Shown here piece after piece: positions 1-7,738 of a DNA stretch of 8,121 nucleotides (within the stretch, counting starts at the first letter, position 1; each line of letters opens with the position of its first letter). The notes under the pieces were generated by a model. That model was not told the DNA's origin, searched no databases, and was given only the letters and a program-made list of their open reading frames with translations. Source of the stretch: Candidatus Latescibacterota bacterium (GTDB lineage: Bacteria; Latescibacterota; UBA2968; UBA8231); the NCBI GenBank assembly GCA_003529325.1, contig DPVW01000017.1:8142-16262 (forward strand), in the 5' to 3' direction. The position numbers and the translations under genes are program-made.

Positions 1-1
1 C

Positions 2-283
2 CATGATCATGACGAAGACAGCATGTCGGATGAGGAACGCGAGCAGGCAGAACGTCGCTTGAAGACCTACCTGATCATGGAAGGTCTGCGCAAGAAAATC
101 AGCGTGGAAGTGTCAGACGAGGAGTTTGAGGAGTATCTCGCGACACGTGCTGAGCAATCGGGCATGAAGCTTGAAGAGTTGAAGCGTTCACCGCGGGCAG
201 CTGACTTGCGCCGCGACCTCGAGGAAGACAAGATCTTCGAACACCTCCAAAGCGGTGCGAAAATCACTGGCAAGGCTATATAG
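2..283 (+). CDS. tig: Trigger factor, C-terminal part (5' end outside window)
   Basis: Trigger factor is a ribosome-associated chaperone that binds nascent chains near the exit tunnel. The frame is open to the left edge, so only about the last 93 residues are present and the ATG at 23 is internal, not a start. What remains is an acidic, highly charged, helical stretch: an Arg-rich segment ([16 protein letters not shown]), then a [12 protein letters not shown] segment, then an ending of the type [17 protein letters not shown]. This matches the arm and C-terminal substrate-binding domain of trigger factor, which typically ends with a conserved 'eeK...L...A.v' helix. The ribosome-binding and PPIase domains would lie upstream. 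The position immediately before clpP and clpX is the classic tig-clpP-clpX order and strongly supports the call. Stop is TAG at 281-283. Confidence 0.9.
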   Translation, partial: HDHDEDSMSDEEREQAERRLKTYLIMEGLRKKISVEVSDEEFEEYLATRAEQSGMKLEELKRSPRAADLRRDLEEDKIFEHLQSGAKITGKAI

Positions 284-285
284 GG
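282..285 (+). promoter_or_regulatory. Shine-Dalgarno site for clpP
   Basis: AGGG overlaps the tig stop codon and lies 11 bases before the ATG at 297. It favours that ATG over the in-frame GTG at 255, which is inside tig and has no purine-rich sequence before it. Confidence 0.5.
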
Positions 286-296
286 ATAGAACTGAT

Positions 297-908
297 ATGT
301 CGTTGATACCGATGGTCATCGAGCAGACTGGGCGTGGCGAGCGCTCATACGACATCTACTCGCGTCTGCTGAAGGAACGGATCGTCTTCATCGGAACACC
401 CTTGGGAGACGGTATCGCCAACTTGGTGATCGCCCAGATGCTGTTTCTTGCGTCAGAGGATCCAAAGAAGGACATCTCTCTGTACGTCAATACCCCTGGG
501 GGGTCGGTCACGGCTGGCATGGCGATCTACGACACCATGCACTACATCCAGCCCGACGTCGCCACGATTTGCATCGGTCAGGCTTCGAGTATGGGGGCGA
601 TCCTGTTGGCTGGGGGCGCCAAGGGCAAGCGTCAGAGCCTACCCAATGCTCGTGTGCTGCTGCACCAGCCCATGGGCGGTATCAGTGGTCAGGTAGCAGA
701 TATGGAGATCCATGCCCGCGAGATCATCAAGATTCGCGAGCAGATCAACGCCATTCTGGTGGAATGCACCGGCCAGGAGGCGGACAGGATCAAGTCTGAC
801 ACGGAACGCGATTTCTTCTTGAGCGCAGAAGGGGCCCGTGAGTACGGCGTGATTGATGAAATCATCACTCCCTCGAAGCTCGCCCTCACCGCCGAGGCAG
901 CAGGTTAG
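297..908 (+). CDS. clpP: ATP-dependent Clp protease proteolytic subunit ClpP
   Basis: ClpP is a cytoplasmic serine protease that forms a double-heptamer barrel and degrades proteins unfolded and fed in by ClpX or other Clp ATPases. The 203-residue product is of normal length. The catalytic triad is visible: Ser98 in GQASSMG, His123 in LLHQPMGG and Asp172 in DTERD, which is the numbering known for ClpPs without a propeptide. The N-terminus ([25 protein letters not shown]) and the NTPGGSV oxyanion loop at about 65-71 are canonical. Start at 297 is chosen because the protein then begins almost exactly at the mature ClpP N-terminus and has a Shine-Dalgarno site. The frame stays open to a GTG at 255, which would add 14 residues, the same length as the E. 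coli propeptide, but would overlap tig. The gap to tig is 13 bases, and clpX follows after 10 bases. Confidence 0.98.
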   Translation: MSLIPMVIEQTGRGERSYDIYSRLLKERIVFIGTPLGDGIANLVIAQMLFLASEDPKKDISLYVNTPGGSVTAGMAIYDTMHYIQPDVATICIGQASSMGAILLAGGAKGKRQSLPNARVLLHQPMGGISGQVADMEIHAREIIKIREQINAILVECTGQEADRIKSDTERDFFLSAEGAREYGVIDEIITPSKLALTAEAAG

Positions 909-918
909 CTGATGCGTT

Positions 919-2172
919 ATGCGACGACGTCCGTCAAAAACTGAGCCGCGATGCTCCTTCTGCGCTCGCACTGCGGGCCAGGTGGACAAGATCATCACCG
1001 GTCCCTCCGTGCACATCTGCAACGAGTGCGTGAAACTGTGTAATGATGTTCTGGCGGAAGACAAGAAGCAGACTCTTCCGTGGGAGACCGGCACCCTGCC
1101 GAAGCCGATCGACATCAAATCTCATCTGGACGAATACGTCATCGGTCAGGATCGCGCGAAGAAGATTCTCTCCGTAGCGGTCTACAGTCACTACAAGCGC
1201 ATCCGTACCAGTGTCGATCTCGATGGCGTCGAATTGCAGAAGAGCAATATTCTGCTGCTTGGACCTACCGGCACAGGCAAAACGCTACTAGCGCAGACAC
1301 TGGCAAAAGTACTGCAGGTCCCATTTTCGATGGCGGACGCGACGATCCTCACCGAGGCCGGGTATGTCGGCGAGGACGTAGAGAATATCCTGGTGGGGCT
1401 GCTACAGTCGGCAGATTACGATGTGGCCCGAGCCGAAAAGGGCATCGTCTATCTGGATGAGATCGACAAGATCGCCCGCAAGTCGGCCACCCCTGCTGTA
1501 AGTCGTGACGTTTCAGGCGAGGGCGTGCAGCAAGCGCTGCTCAAAATCCTGGAAGGCACGGTGGCCAACATTCCGCCGAAGGGAGGACGCAAGCACCCCG
1601 AACAGCCGATGATTCAGATCAACACTGGAAACATCCTGTTCATCTGCGGTGGCGCCTTCGAAGGCATGGAGAAGGTCATCTCCGCACGCGTCGGTAAACG
1701 CACGATGGGTTTCGGGGCCTCGGCGGGTGATGATGCCGAGCATGTGGAGGACCTGATGAGCATCCTGCCCGAAGTGCAGCCCGAGGATCTGCTGCAGTAT
1801 GGTCTGATTCCGGAGTTTATCGGGCGCGTACCTGTGCTGACGACGCTCGACGCACTGTCCGAGGAGGATCTGTTCCGCATTTTGACGGAACCGAAGAATG
1901 CCATCGTTCGGCAGGTGAGCCGTTTGTTCGAGATGGATGGTGTGACATTAACTTTCACCGAAGATGCGCTGAATCGTGTCGTGGAATTGACGGTGAAGAA
2001 GGGTACCGGTGCTCGTGGGTTGCGGTCCGTGTTGGAACAGGCGATGATGGACGTGTTCTACGATGCCCCTTCTCACGACGACCTCACGGAGGTGGTCGTC
2101 ACGGGTGAGATGATCGAGAAGGGCGTGTCCAACGTGGATGACGGCGACGAGTTCCTGCGCAAGAGCGCGTAG
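919..2172 (+). CDS. clpX: ATP-dependent Clp protease ATP-binding subunit ClpX
   Basis: ClpX is the hexameric AAA+ unfoldase that recognises tagged or damaged proteins and translocates them into ClpP. At 417 residues it is full length. Domains in order: an N-terminal C4 zinc-binding dimerisation domain (Cys12, Cys15, Cys34, Cys37), Walker A GPTGTGKT at 115-122, pore loop GYVG at 148-151, Walker B VYLDEID at 177-183, an RKH loop at 224-226, the ClpP-docking loop around 262-267, the arginine finger in EFIGRVP (Arg303), and the sensor-2 arginine in GARGLRS (Arg366). The docking tripeptide reads Met-Gly-Phe instead of the usual Ile/Leu/Val-Gly-Phe, a conservative change. Start at 919 leaves 11 residues before the first zinc Cys. 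The nearby ATG at 912 is out of frame and stops after ten codons. The Shine-Dalgarno is weak (AGG within the clpP end), so coupling to clpP translation is likely. Confidence 0.98.
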   Translation: MRRRPSKTEPRCSFCARTAGQVDKIITGPSVHICNECVKLCNDVLAEDKKQTLPWETGTLPKPIDIKSHLDEYVIGQDRAKKILSVAVYSHYKRIRTSVDLDGVELQKSNILLLGPTGTGKTLLAQTLAKVLQVPFSMADATILTEAGYVGEDVENILVGLLQSADYDVARAEKGIVYLDEIDKIARKSATPAVSRDVSGEGVQQALLKILEGTVANIPPKGGRKHPEQPMIQINTGNILFICGGAFEGMEKVISARVGKRTMGFGASAGDDAEHVEDLMSILPEVQPEDLLQYGLIPEFIGRVPVLTTLDALSEEDLFRILTEPKNAIVRQVSRLFEMDGVTLTFTEDALNRVVELTVKKGTGARGLRSVLEQAMMDVFYDAPSHDDLTEVVVTGEMIEKGVSNVDDGDEFLRKSA

Positions 2173-2184
2173 CATCACAGTCGG

Positions 2185-2805
2185 ATGCGTATTGTATCGG
2201 CCGAGTTTGTCGTCGGCGCCGTCGGCGAGAAGCATTCACCTGAAGATGAGTTGCCGGAGGTGGCCTTTGCCGGACGATCCAACGTCGGCAAGTCGTCGCT
2301 GATCAATCGGCTCGTACAGCGACGCAAACTGGCCTTCACCAGCTCGACGCCCGGTCGGACCCAGCAACTCAACTACTACCGTGTCAATGACAGGATGTAT
2401 CTCGTCGATTTGCCGGGGTACGGATATGTTCGCGGCGGTCTCGATTTGCGGCGGGCGATGGGAAAACTCACGGAGAAGTACCTCGGCGGTCGGCGCCAAT
2501 TGCGCGCCGTCGTGTTGCTCATAGATGCCCGCCATGGGCCGACGGCCCTCGATCTGGAGATGGTCACCCGTCTGCGCGAGGGTGGGCGTCCCTTTCTGCT
2601 GGTCCTGACGAAAGCGGACAAGCTGTCTCGCCCCAAGTTGAATCTACAGATTGAGAAATTTGAGAGTGGCGGCGAGTTGTCCGACCTCGCCTACCTGCCA
2701 TTCTCTGCCGAAACAGGTGTGGGTCGCGACGACCTGCTACGCTGGATTGAAGAGGTAACAGCAGATGATGGGTCACCAAAAAGAGGGAAGAAGCAGGCTA
2801 GATGA
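2185..2805 (+). CDS. engB: Ribosome biogenesis GTP-binding protein EngB (YihA/YsxC)
   Basis: This is a TRAFAC-class small GTPase of the EngB family, which acts in assembly of the 50S ribosomal subunit. The 206-residue protein is of family length. All G motifs are visible: G1 GRSNVGKSS at 30-38, G2 threonine in STPGRTQ (about 54-60), G3 DLPGYGY at 75-81, G4 TKAD at 142-145, and G5 SAETG at 174-178. The GRTQ..NYY and PGYGY signatures separate EngB from Era and EngA/Der. The C-terminus is basic (KRGKKQAR), compatible with RNA contact. The start is supported by the conserved opening SAEFV and by the 12-base gap after clpX, although no good Shine-Dalgarno is seen. Its stop overlaps the serA start as ATGA. 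Adjacency of clpX and engB is seen in many bacteria, often with lon between them; lon is absent here. Confidence 0.97.
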   Translation: MRIVSAEFVVGAVGEKHSPEDELPEVAFAGRSNVGKSSLINRLVQRRKLAFTSSTPGRTQQLNYYRVNDRMYLVDLPGYGYVRGGLDLRRAMGKLTEKYLGGRRQLRAVVLLIDARHGPTALDLEMVTRLREGGRPFLLVLTKADKLSRPKLNLQIEKFESGGELSDLAYLPFSAETGVGRDDLLRWIEEVTADDGSPKRGKKQAR

Positions 2806-4385
2806 AGGTTCTGATCAGCGACAAGGTCGATGCGGGGTGTGTCACTATTCTGCAGCAGGGCGGGATCGATGTCGACGTAGATACCGCACTCTCTGCCGAC
2901 GACTTACTCGAGGCCATCGGCGATTACCACGGCCTGATCGTGCGTAGCGCCACCAAGGTGACGGGTGCACTCATCGAGCGCGCCCACGGATTGCGCGCCG
3001 TTGGTCGCGCCGGCGCTGGTGTTGACAACATCGATGTCGAGGCGGCAACGAGACGGGGCATCGTTGTCATGAACACCCCTGGTGGCAATTCGGTAAGCAC
3101 GGCGGAGCACTCCGTGGCGATGCTCATGGCCCTGTCACGCAACGTGCCATCGGCAACGGCCTCGGTGAAGGCAGGCAAGTGGGAGCGCAGTGCCTTCACC
3201 GGCGTCGAGTTGGCGGGCAAGACGATCGCCGTGATCGGCCTGGGCCCGGTGGGGCGAGAAGTGGCGGAGCGCGCCAATGGACTGCGCATGCGCGTGATCG
3301 GCCATGATCTTTTCATGACGGACGAGACGATCCAGTCCTATGGTGCACAACCGGCCGATCTGGATCAGGTCTGGGCGGAGGCTGACTTCGTGACCTTTCA
3401 CATCCCCCTCACGCCACAGACGAAATATTTCCTGTCCACCGAGCAATTGGCGCGCTGTAAGGACGGCGTGCGCATCATCAACTGTGCACGAGGCGGCGTC
3501 GTCGATGAAAAGGCCTTGCTCGCCGGACTCGAATCAGGCAAAGTCGCCGGGGTGGCTCTCGACGTGTACGAAGAGGAGCCGCCAGCGGCATCTTCGAAGC
3601 TGATCGCCCACGACAATGTGATCTGCACCCCACACCTGGCAGCATCGACGCAGGAGGCGCAGTCCAACGTGGCGTTGCAGGTCGCCGAGCAAGTGCGCGA
3701 CGTCCTCGTGCAGGGGGTTATCCGCAATGCCGTCAACGTGCCTTCCATCGAGCCGGAGGCGTATGAAAAGTTGCGCCCCTATCTCGATCTGGGCGAACGT
3801 ATGGGGCGGATTCAGGGCCAACTGGCGGAGAGTTCACTGGAGCGTATCACGATCGAGTATCGCGGCGAAGTGACCGGCCAGGCGACGTCACCGTTGACCT
3901 CAGCTGTGCTCAAGGGTGTCATGGAGACGTTCGCAACCGCAGGTTCCGTCAACCTCGTCAACGCGCCGGTGGTGGCCCAGGAACGGGGTATACGCGTCGA
4001 CGAATTAAAGAGCAGTGCTCCCGAGGATTATACCAGCCTCCTCACGGTAATTCTGGAGGCTGGTGGTCAGCGACGCGTGCTCTCCGGGACCCTTTTTGGC
4101 CGTCGTGATCCTCGCGTCGTGCGGCTCGATCAGTACGACATCGACGCCGCACCCGACGGTCATATGCTGTTCTACCTTAACGACGACATCCCGGGGATTA
4201 TCGGCCGCGTCGGTAGCACCATGGGCAGCCATCAGGTCAACATTGCGCGTATGAGCTGCGGTCGACAGCAGATCGGGGGCAATGCCCTCACGGTACTGAA
4301 TGTCGACAGCCACATCCCGCAGCCCGTACTCGACGAAATCCTCAAGGACCCGCACATCTCCTGGGCCCGTCAGGTCGCCCTCTAG
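2802..4385 (+). CDS. serA: D-3-phosphoglycerate dehydrogenase, long form with ACT domain
   Basis: SerA oxidises 3-phosphoglycerate to 3-phosphohydroxypyruvate with NAD, the first committed step of serine synthesis. At 527 residues it is the long (type I) form. Residues 1 to about 310 are the 2-hydroxyacid dehydrogenase core: Rossmann motif GLGPVG at 146-151, followed by an Asp at 169 (GHD) that fits NAD rather than NADP, and catalytic Arg230 (NCARGG), Glu259 (YEEEPP) and His278 (TPHLA). Residues of about 320-445 form the intervening (ASB) domain with GQLAESSLERI, and about 455-527 form an ACT domain (DDIPGIIGRVGSTMG), the usual site of serine feedback control. The ATG overlaps the engB stop by four bases, so translation is probably coupled. 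The hydroxyacid-dehydrogenase family is broad, but this domain order is diagnostic of SerA. Confidence 0.97.
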   Translation: MKVLISDKVDAGCVTILQQGGIDVDVDTALSADDLLEAIGDYHGLIVRSATKVTGALIERAHGLRAVGRAGAGVDNIDVEAATRRGIVVMNTPGGNSVSTAEHSVAMLMALSRNVPSATASVKAGKWERSAFTGVELAGKTIAVIGLGPVGREVAERANGLRMRVIGHDLFMTDETIQSYGAQPADLDQVWAEADFVTFHIPLTPQTKYFLSTEQLARCKDGVRIINCARGGVVDEKALLAGLESGKVAGVALDVYEEEPPAASSKLIAHDNVICTPHLAASTQEAQSNVALQVAEQVRDVLVQGVIRNAVNVPSIEPEAYEKLRPYLDLGERMGRIQGQLAESSLERITIEYRGEVTGQATSPLTSAVLKGVMETFATAGSVNLVNAPVVAQERGIRVDELKSSAPEDYTSLLTVILEAGGQRRVLSGTLFGRRDPRVVRLDQYDIDAAPDGHMLFYLNDDIPGIIGRVGSTMGSHQVNIARMSCGRQQIGGNALTVLNVDSHIPQPVLDEILKDPHISWARQVAL

Positions 4386-4395
4386 TCAGGACACT

Positions 4396-4400
4396 AGGAG
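4396..4400 (+). promoter_or_regulatory. Shine-Dalgarno site for purA
   Basis: AGGAG lies in the 27-base serA-purA gap, 12 bases before the ATG at 4413, a slightly long spacing. A second purine-rich stretch (GAGAG, 4404-4408) lies closer. This gap is the longest between complete genes here and shows no promoter-like or terminator-like structure. Confidence 0.5.
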
Positions 4401-4412
4401 CAAGAGAGACTC

Positions 4413-5690
4413 ATGCCGACCAAAGTCGTTCTCGGCGCCCAATGGGGTGACGAAGGCAAAGCCAAGATTGTCGACTACCTCGCCGCACAGGCGGAGATCG
4501 TGGTCCGTTTTCAAGGGGGGGCCAACGCCGGTCACACCGTCATCGTTGCTGGGGAGACCCACATTTTTCACGCCTTGCCCGTGGGTGTACTGAATGAGGG
4601 TACGACATGTGTCGTCGCCAATGGGGTCGTGTTGGATCCAGAGGCACTGTTCGCTGAACTCGATGAGCTTGCCGAGCGTGGTTATCAGGTGTTGCCGGGA
4701 CAACTCTACATCAGCAGTTGCGCCCACGTCGTGTTGCCATACCACAAGGCACTGGATCGGGCTTCGGAGGCGCATCTTGGTGCGAGTGCGATCGGCACCA
4801 CGGCCCGTGGTATCGGCCCGGCGTATCGCGACAAGGTCGATCGCAGCCACGCCTTCCGGGTGATGGACCTGCTCGATGTGGATCTGAGTGACCGGCTCCG
4901 AATTGCAGTGCAATCGAAGAACGAAATTCTCACCGCGATCTTTGGCGCCGAAGCACTCGATGCGGACGAGATCATCAGCGAAACCCTCGCGTATGCGGAG
5001 CGCCTTCGGCCTTACGTGCTGGACACGTCTCTCTTTCTGAACAGGGCTCTCGACGAAGGCAAGATGATGCTTTTCGAGGGGGCACAGGGTACGCTGCTGG
5101 ACATAGATCATGGCACGTACCCATACGTGACCTCGTCGAACACGACAGCAGGTGGCGCCTGCACGGGCTCTGGCGTCGGCCCCACGCGTATCGACGAGAT
5201 CATCGGTGTTACCAAGGCATATATGACGCGTGTCGGCAATGGACCTTTCCCAACGGAATTGCACGACGACGAGGGTGAGCGCATCCGAGAACTCGGCCAG
5301 GAGTATGGCGCCACGACGGGTCGTGCCCGACGCTGTGGTTGGTTTGACGCCACCATCGCGCGCATGTCGGCACGGGTGAATGGCCTCACCGGTCTGGCTC
5401 TGACACGTATGGATATTCTCGACACCGTCGAGCGGTTGAAGGTGTGCACGGCGTATCGATATGGTGACCAGGTGCTCGATGAGTTCCCTGTTGATCCGCG
5501 GGTCCTCGAGAAATGTGAACCCGTATACGAGGAGATCGAGGGTTGGTGTGCACCGACCACTCAGGCACGTCGGGTGGAAGACCTGCCGCCGAAGGCGATG
5601 GCGTATGTCGAGCGTATCGCTGAACTCAGTCGCACGCCCGTCGCCTATATCTCCGTCGGCCCCGAGCGCGACGAGACGATCGAGGTGTAA
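4413..5690 (+). CDS. purA: Adenylosuccinate synthetase
   Basis: PurA joins IMP and aspartate using GTP to make adenylosuccinate, the first step from IMP to AMP. The 425-residue protein is of normal length and collinear with E. coli PurA. Visible elements: the loop QWGDEGKAK at 10-18 with catalytic base Asp13, GHT with catalytic acid His41, the IMP-binding GTTARGIGPAY at about 128-138, the strongly conserved FEGAQGTLLDIDHGTYPYVTSSN region at about 221-243, the aspartate/IMP loop GATTGRARRCGW with Arg304 and Arg306 (E. coli Arg303 and Arg305), and a guanine-recognition segment at 331-334. Three conserved positions differ from the consensus I know: GKGK reads GKAK (Ala17), GTTGRG reads GTTARG (Ala131), and TKxD reads TRMD (Arg332). 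All catalytic residues are present, so an active enzyme is expected. prpB follows after only 10 bases. Confidence 0.98.
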   Translation: MPTKVVLGAQWGDEGKAKIVDYLAAQAEIVVRFQGGANAGHTVIVAGETHIFHALPVGVLNEGTTCVVANGVVLDPEALFAELDELAERGYQVLPGQLYISSCAHVVLPYHKALDRASEAHLGASAIGTTARGIGPAYRDKVDRSHAFRVMDLLDVDLSDRLRIAVQSKNEILTAIFGAEALDADEIISETLAYAERLRPYVLDTSLFLNRALDEGKMMLFEGAQGTLLDIDHGTYPYVTSSNTTAGGACTGSGVGPTRIDEIIGVTKAYMTRVGNGPFPTELHDDEGERIRELGQEYGATTGRARRCGWFDATIARMSARVNGLTGLALTRMDILDTVERLKVCTAYRYGDQVLDEFPVDPRVLEKCEPVYEEIEGWCAPTTQARRVEDLPPKAMAYVERIAELSRTPVAYISVGPERDETIEV

Positions 5691-5693
5691 GGA
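5689..5693 (+). promoter_or_regulatory. Shine-Dalgarno site for prpB
   Basis: AAGGA overlaps the purA stop codon (TAA 5688-5690) and lies 7 bases before the ATG at 5701. It fixes that start although the reading frame is open far upstream inside purA. Confidence 0.65.
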
Positions 5694-5700
5694 CAAAGGC

Positions 5701-6618
5701 ATGCTACTCACGCCCCGCCCGAGTGCCGCTGACAAGATCGCCGCCCTGCGACAAGCCATCGCTGCAGGGACTGTGTCCATGCCGGGTTGCTTTAATGCGC
5801 CGGTGGCGATGATGGCAGAGAAACTGGGCTTCGAGGCGATTTACATCTCCGGTGCCGGCATCATCAATGGCACCACAGGGTATCCCGACATCGCCCTGCT
5901 CGGCGTTGAGGAGGTGGCGCGTGCTGCCAGCTACATCACCAACGCCGTTGGCGTGCCAGCCCTGTGTGATGCTGACACGGGCTTTGGCGAAGTCCTGCAG
6001 GTGATGCGCACCGTGCAGATTTTCGAGGCGGCGGGGGTTGCAGGCATCCATCTCGAAGATCAGGTCATGCCGAAGCGTTGTGGCCATCTGGCAGGTAAAC
6101 GCTTGATCTCCAGCACTGATATGGCGCGCAAGCTCACCGCCGCCGTTGAGGCGCGCAGCAACAAAGACTTCCTGTTGGTCGCTCGCACCGATGCTCGCGC
6201 CGTCGAGGGTTTTGATGCCAGCGTCGAACGGGGTCTCAGGTATGTCGATGCCGGTGCGGATGCGATTTTTATCGAGGCCCTGCAGACGGAAGAGGAGTTT
6301 GGCCGGTATGCCGAGAGGGTGCAGGTACCATTGCTGGCGAACATGACCGAGTTCGGCAAGACGCCACAGTTGACGGTGCAGCAGTTCGCCGATCTCGGAT
6401 ATGCCATGGTGATCTTCCCGATGACGACGTTTCGTGTGATGATGAAGGCCGTGGAGGGCGTTCTGTCTGAGATTCGGGATCAGGGGTCACCTGTCGCCTG
6501 GCTCGATCGCATGCAGACTCGGGCTGAGCTCTACGAATTGGTCGGCTACGACGACTACAACGATATGGACGAAAAATTGGCCGCAAGTGGCCACGGGGGG
6601 ACCAACGAAGATGGCTGA
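5701..6618 (+). CDS. prpB: Methylisocitrate lyase (isocitrate lyase/PEP mutase superfamily)
   Basis: PrpB cleaves 2-methylisocitrate to pyruvate and succinate, the last step of the methylcitrate cycle for propionyl-CoA disposal. The 305-residue protein fits PrpB (about 290-305) rather than the much longer isocitrate lyases. The active-site signature KRCGH at 125-129 carries catalytic Cys127. The metal-binding CDADTGFG segment has Asp90 and Asp92, and GIHLEDQ holds Glu119. Further PrpB-like blocks are ARTDARAVEG (161-170), LLANMTEFGKTP (211-222) and MQTRAELYELVGY (271-283). Start at 5701 is chosen for its Shine-Dalgarno and because the core begins soon after; the frame continues upstream to 5461, but that part lies over purA. 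The adjacent methylcitrate synthase gene makes methylisocitrate the most likely substrate. Related family members acting on dimethylmalate or oxaloacetate are less likely alternatives. The end overlaps prpC by 8 bases. Confidence 0.93.
   Translation: MLLTPRPSAADKIAALRQAIAAGTVSMPGCFNAPVAMMAEKLGFEAIYISGAGIINGTTGYPDIALLGVEEVARAASYITNAVGVPALCDADTGFGEVLQVMRTVQIFEAAGVAGIHLEDQVMPKRCGHLAGKRLISSTDMARKLTAAVEARSNKDFLLVARTDARAVEGFDASVERGLRYVDAGADAIFIEALQTEEEFGRYAERVQVPLLANMTEFGKTPQLTVQQFADLGYAMVIFPMTTFRVMMKAVEGVLSEIRDQGSPVAWLDRMQTRAELYELVGYDDYNDMDEKLAASGHGGTNEDG
6595..6601 (+). promoter_or_regulatory. Shine-Dalgarno site for prpC, inside prpB
   Basis: Six G followed by A lies 9 bases before the ATG at 6611. 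It supports that start over the in-frame ATG at 6587, which would add eight residues and deepen the overlap with prpB. Confidence 0.5.
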
Positions 6619-7732
6619 GTACAGTCCTGGACTCGCGGGAGTCATCGCCGGTGAATCGGCGATTTCCCGGATCGACTTCGACAGCAACAAGTTGATCGTC
6701 CGAGGGTATGATCTGGTGGATCTGACCGACAAAGCCTCCTTCGAGGAGGTGGCGTGGCTCATCCTCTACGGCGACCTGCCAACGCAGGCGCAGTTGGACG
6801 AGTTGAACGCGACACTGACGGCGGAACGAGAGTTGCCGCCCCAGGTTTCGGCGATCCTGCGCGAGGCACCGCCGACGACACACCCGATGGCATTGTTGCG
6901 CACAGCGGTGTCGGCCCTTGGCACGACCGACCCGGAGGCAAAGGACATCTCAAAAGAGGCAACTCTGCGCAAGAGTGTGCGACTGTTGGCAAAGGCGCCA
7001 ACGATGATCGCCACCGGTCACCGCCATGCCCAGGGCCTCGAGCCATTGGCACCCGACCCCAAATTGTCACATGCGGCAAATCTGCTCTACATGATCCTCG
7101 GTGAAAAACCGACAGCCTCAGCGGTGGCAGCGATGAATGTCTCTCTCATCCTCTATGCCGAACATGGCTTCAACGCCTCGACCTTCGCAGCTCGCGTCGT
7201 CGCCTCGACACTCGCCGATCTGCACTCCGCCATCACCGCAGGTATCGGTGCCCTTGCGGGACCCCTCCACGGCGGCGCCAACGAGGCGGCGATGGAGATG
7301 TTCATCGACATCGGTGCACCGGAGAATGCGCGTGATTACGTGCTCGACCGACTCGCGGGGAAGCAGAAGATCATGGGTTTCGGTCACCGAGAATACAAGA
7401 CGGGTGATTCGCGCGTGCCGGTGATGAAAACGGTTGGTCGACGTCTCGCCGAAGAGGCATCGGAGACGAAATGGGCGGATATCGCCGACGCTGTCGAGAA
7501 GGTTCTGGATGAAGAGAAGGGAATCTTCCCCAACGTCGATACACCCTGTGCCTATGCCTACTACACCCTGGGCATTGCGATTCCACTGTTCACACCGATC
7601 TTCGTCGCCAGCCGCATCACGGGTTGGGCGGCGCATATCATCGAGCAGCAGGAGGGCAATCGCATCCTGCGGCCAAATCATATCTACACCGGGCCCGAGG
7701 GTAAGGTCTTTCGCCCGCTGGCTGAGCGCTAA
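6611..7732 (+). CDS. prpC: 2-Methylcitrate synthase / citrate synthase family protein
   Basis: This citrate synthase family enzyme probably condenses propionyl-CoA with oxaloacetate to 2-methylcitrate. It is 373 residues long, the length of the compact bacterial methylcitrate synthases. Catalytic residues are visible: His185 in AEHGFNAST, His220 in GPLHGGANE and Asp310 in FPNVD; GFGHR (256-260) and SRITGWAAHIIEQ (334-346) are also typical. The blocks AEHGFNASTFAARVV, KIMGFGHR, GDSRVP and ITGWxAHIxEQ recall mycobacterial PrpC (Rv1131 type), which, with the overlapping prpB, favours methylcitrate over citrate synthase; some dual activity is possible. After Asp310 the sequence reads TPCA instead of the common FYSG/FYSA; mycobacterial PrpC also departs from the norm there. 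It is expressed together with prpB through an 8-base overlap. Confidence 0.93.
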   Translation: MAEYSPGLAGVIAGESAISRIDFDSNKLIVRGYDLVDLTDKASFEEVAWLILYGDLPTQAQLDELNATLTAERELPPQVSAILREAPPTTHPMALLRTAVSALGTTDPEAKDISKEATLRKSVRLLAKAPTMIATGHRHAQGLEPLAPDPKLSHAANLLYMILGEKPTASAVAAMNVSLILYAEHGFNASTFAARVVASTLADLHSAITAGIGALAGPLHGGANEAAMEMFIDIGAPENARDYVLDRLAGKQKIMGFGHREYKTGDSRVPVMKTVGRRLAEEASETKWADIADAVEKVLDEEKGIFPNVDTPCAYAYYTLGIAIPLFTPIFVASRITGWAAHIIEQQEGNRILRPNHIYTGPEGKVFRPLAER

Positions 7733-7738
7733 AGCGAC

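Noticed and set aside
277..282. TATATA resembling a -10 promoter element before clpP
   Set aside because: No matching -35 element is seen at the proper distance, and the site lies within the tig end, 15 bases from the clpP start.
912..944. ATG just before the clpX start, a possible tiny leader peptide
   Set aside because: It encodes ten codons out of frame with clpX, with no Shine-Dalgarno and no regulatory structure; most likely chance.
639..1118. Minus-strand frame of 159 codons across clpP and clpX
   Set aside because: Antisense shadow of two certain genes, with no motif or initiation signal.
4515..4521. Run of seven G in purA, considered as a slippage or phase-variation site
   Set aside because: The run encodes a conserved Gly-Gly segment (QGGANAGHT) and the frame is intact. 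A run of seven in a housekeeping gene is weak evidence.
5461..5700. In-frame 80-codon extension upstream of prpB, suggesting a longer protein
   Set aside because: It lies over the 3' end of purA in another frame and encodes an Arg/Ser-rich sequence with no domain. A good Shine-Dalgarno fixes the start at 5701.
4386..5780. Open reading frame of 464 codons on the minus strand, spanning all of purA
   Set aside because: It is an antisense shadow of purA. The translation is rich in Arg, His and Asp with no recognisable motif, and purA on the plus strand is unambiguous.
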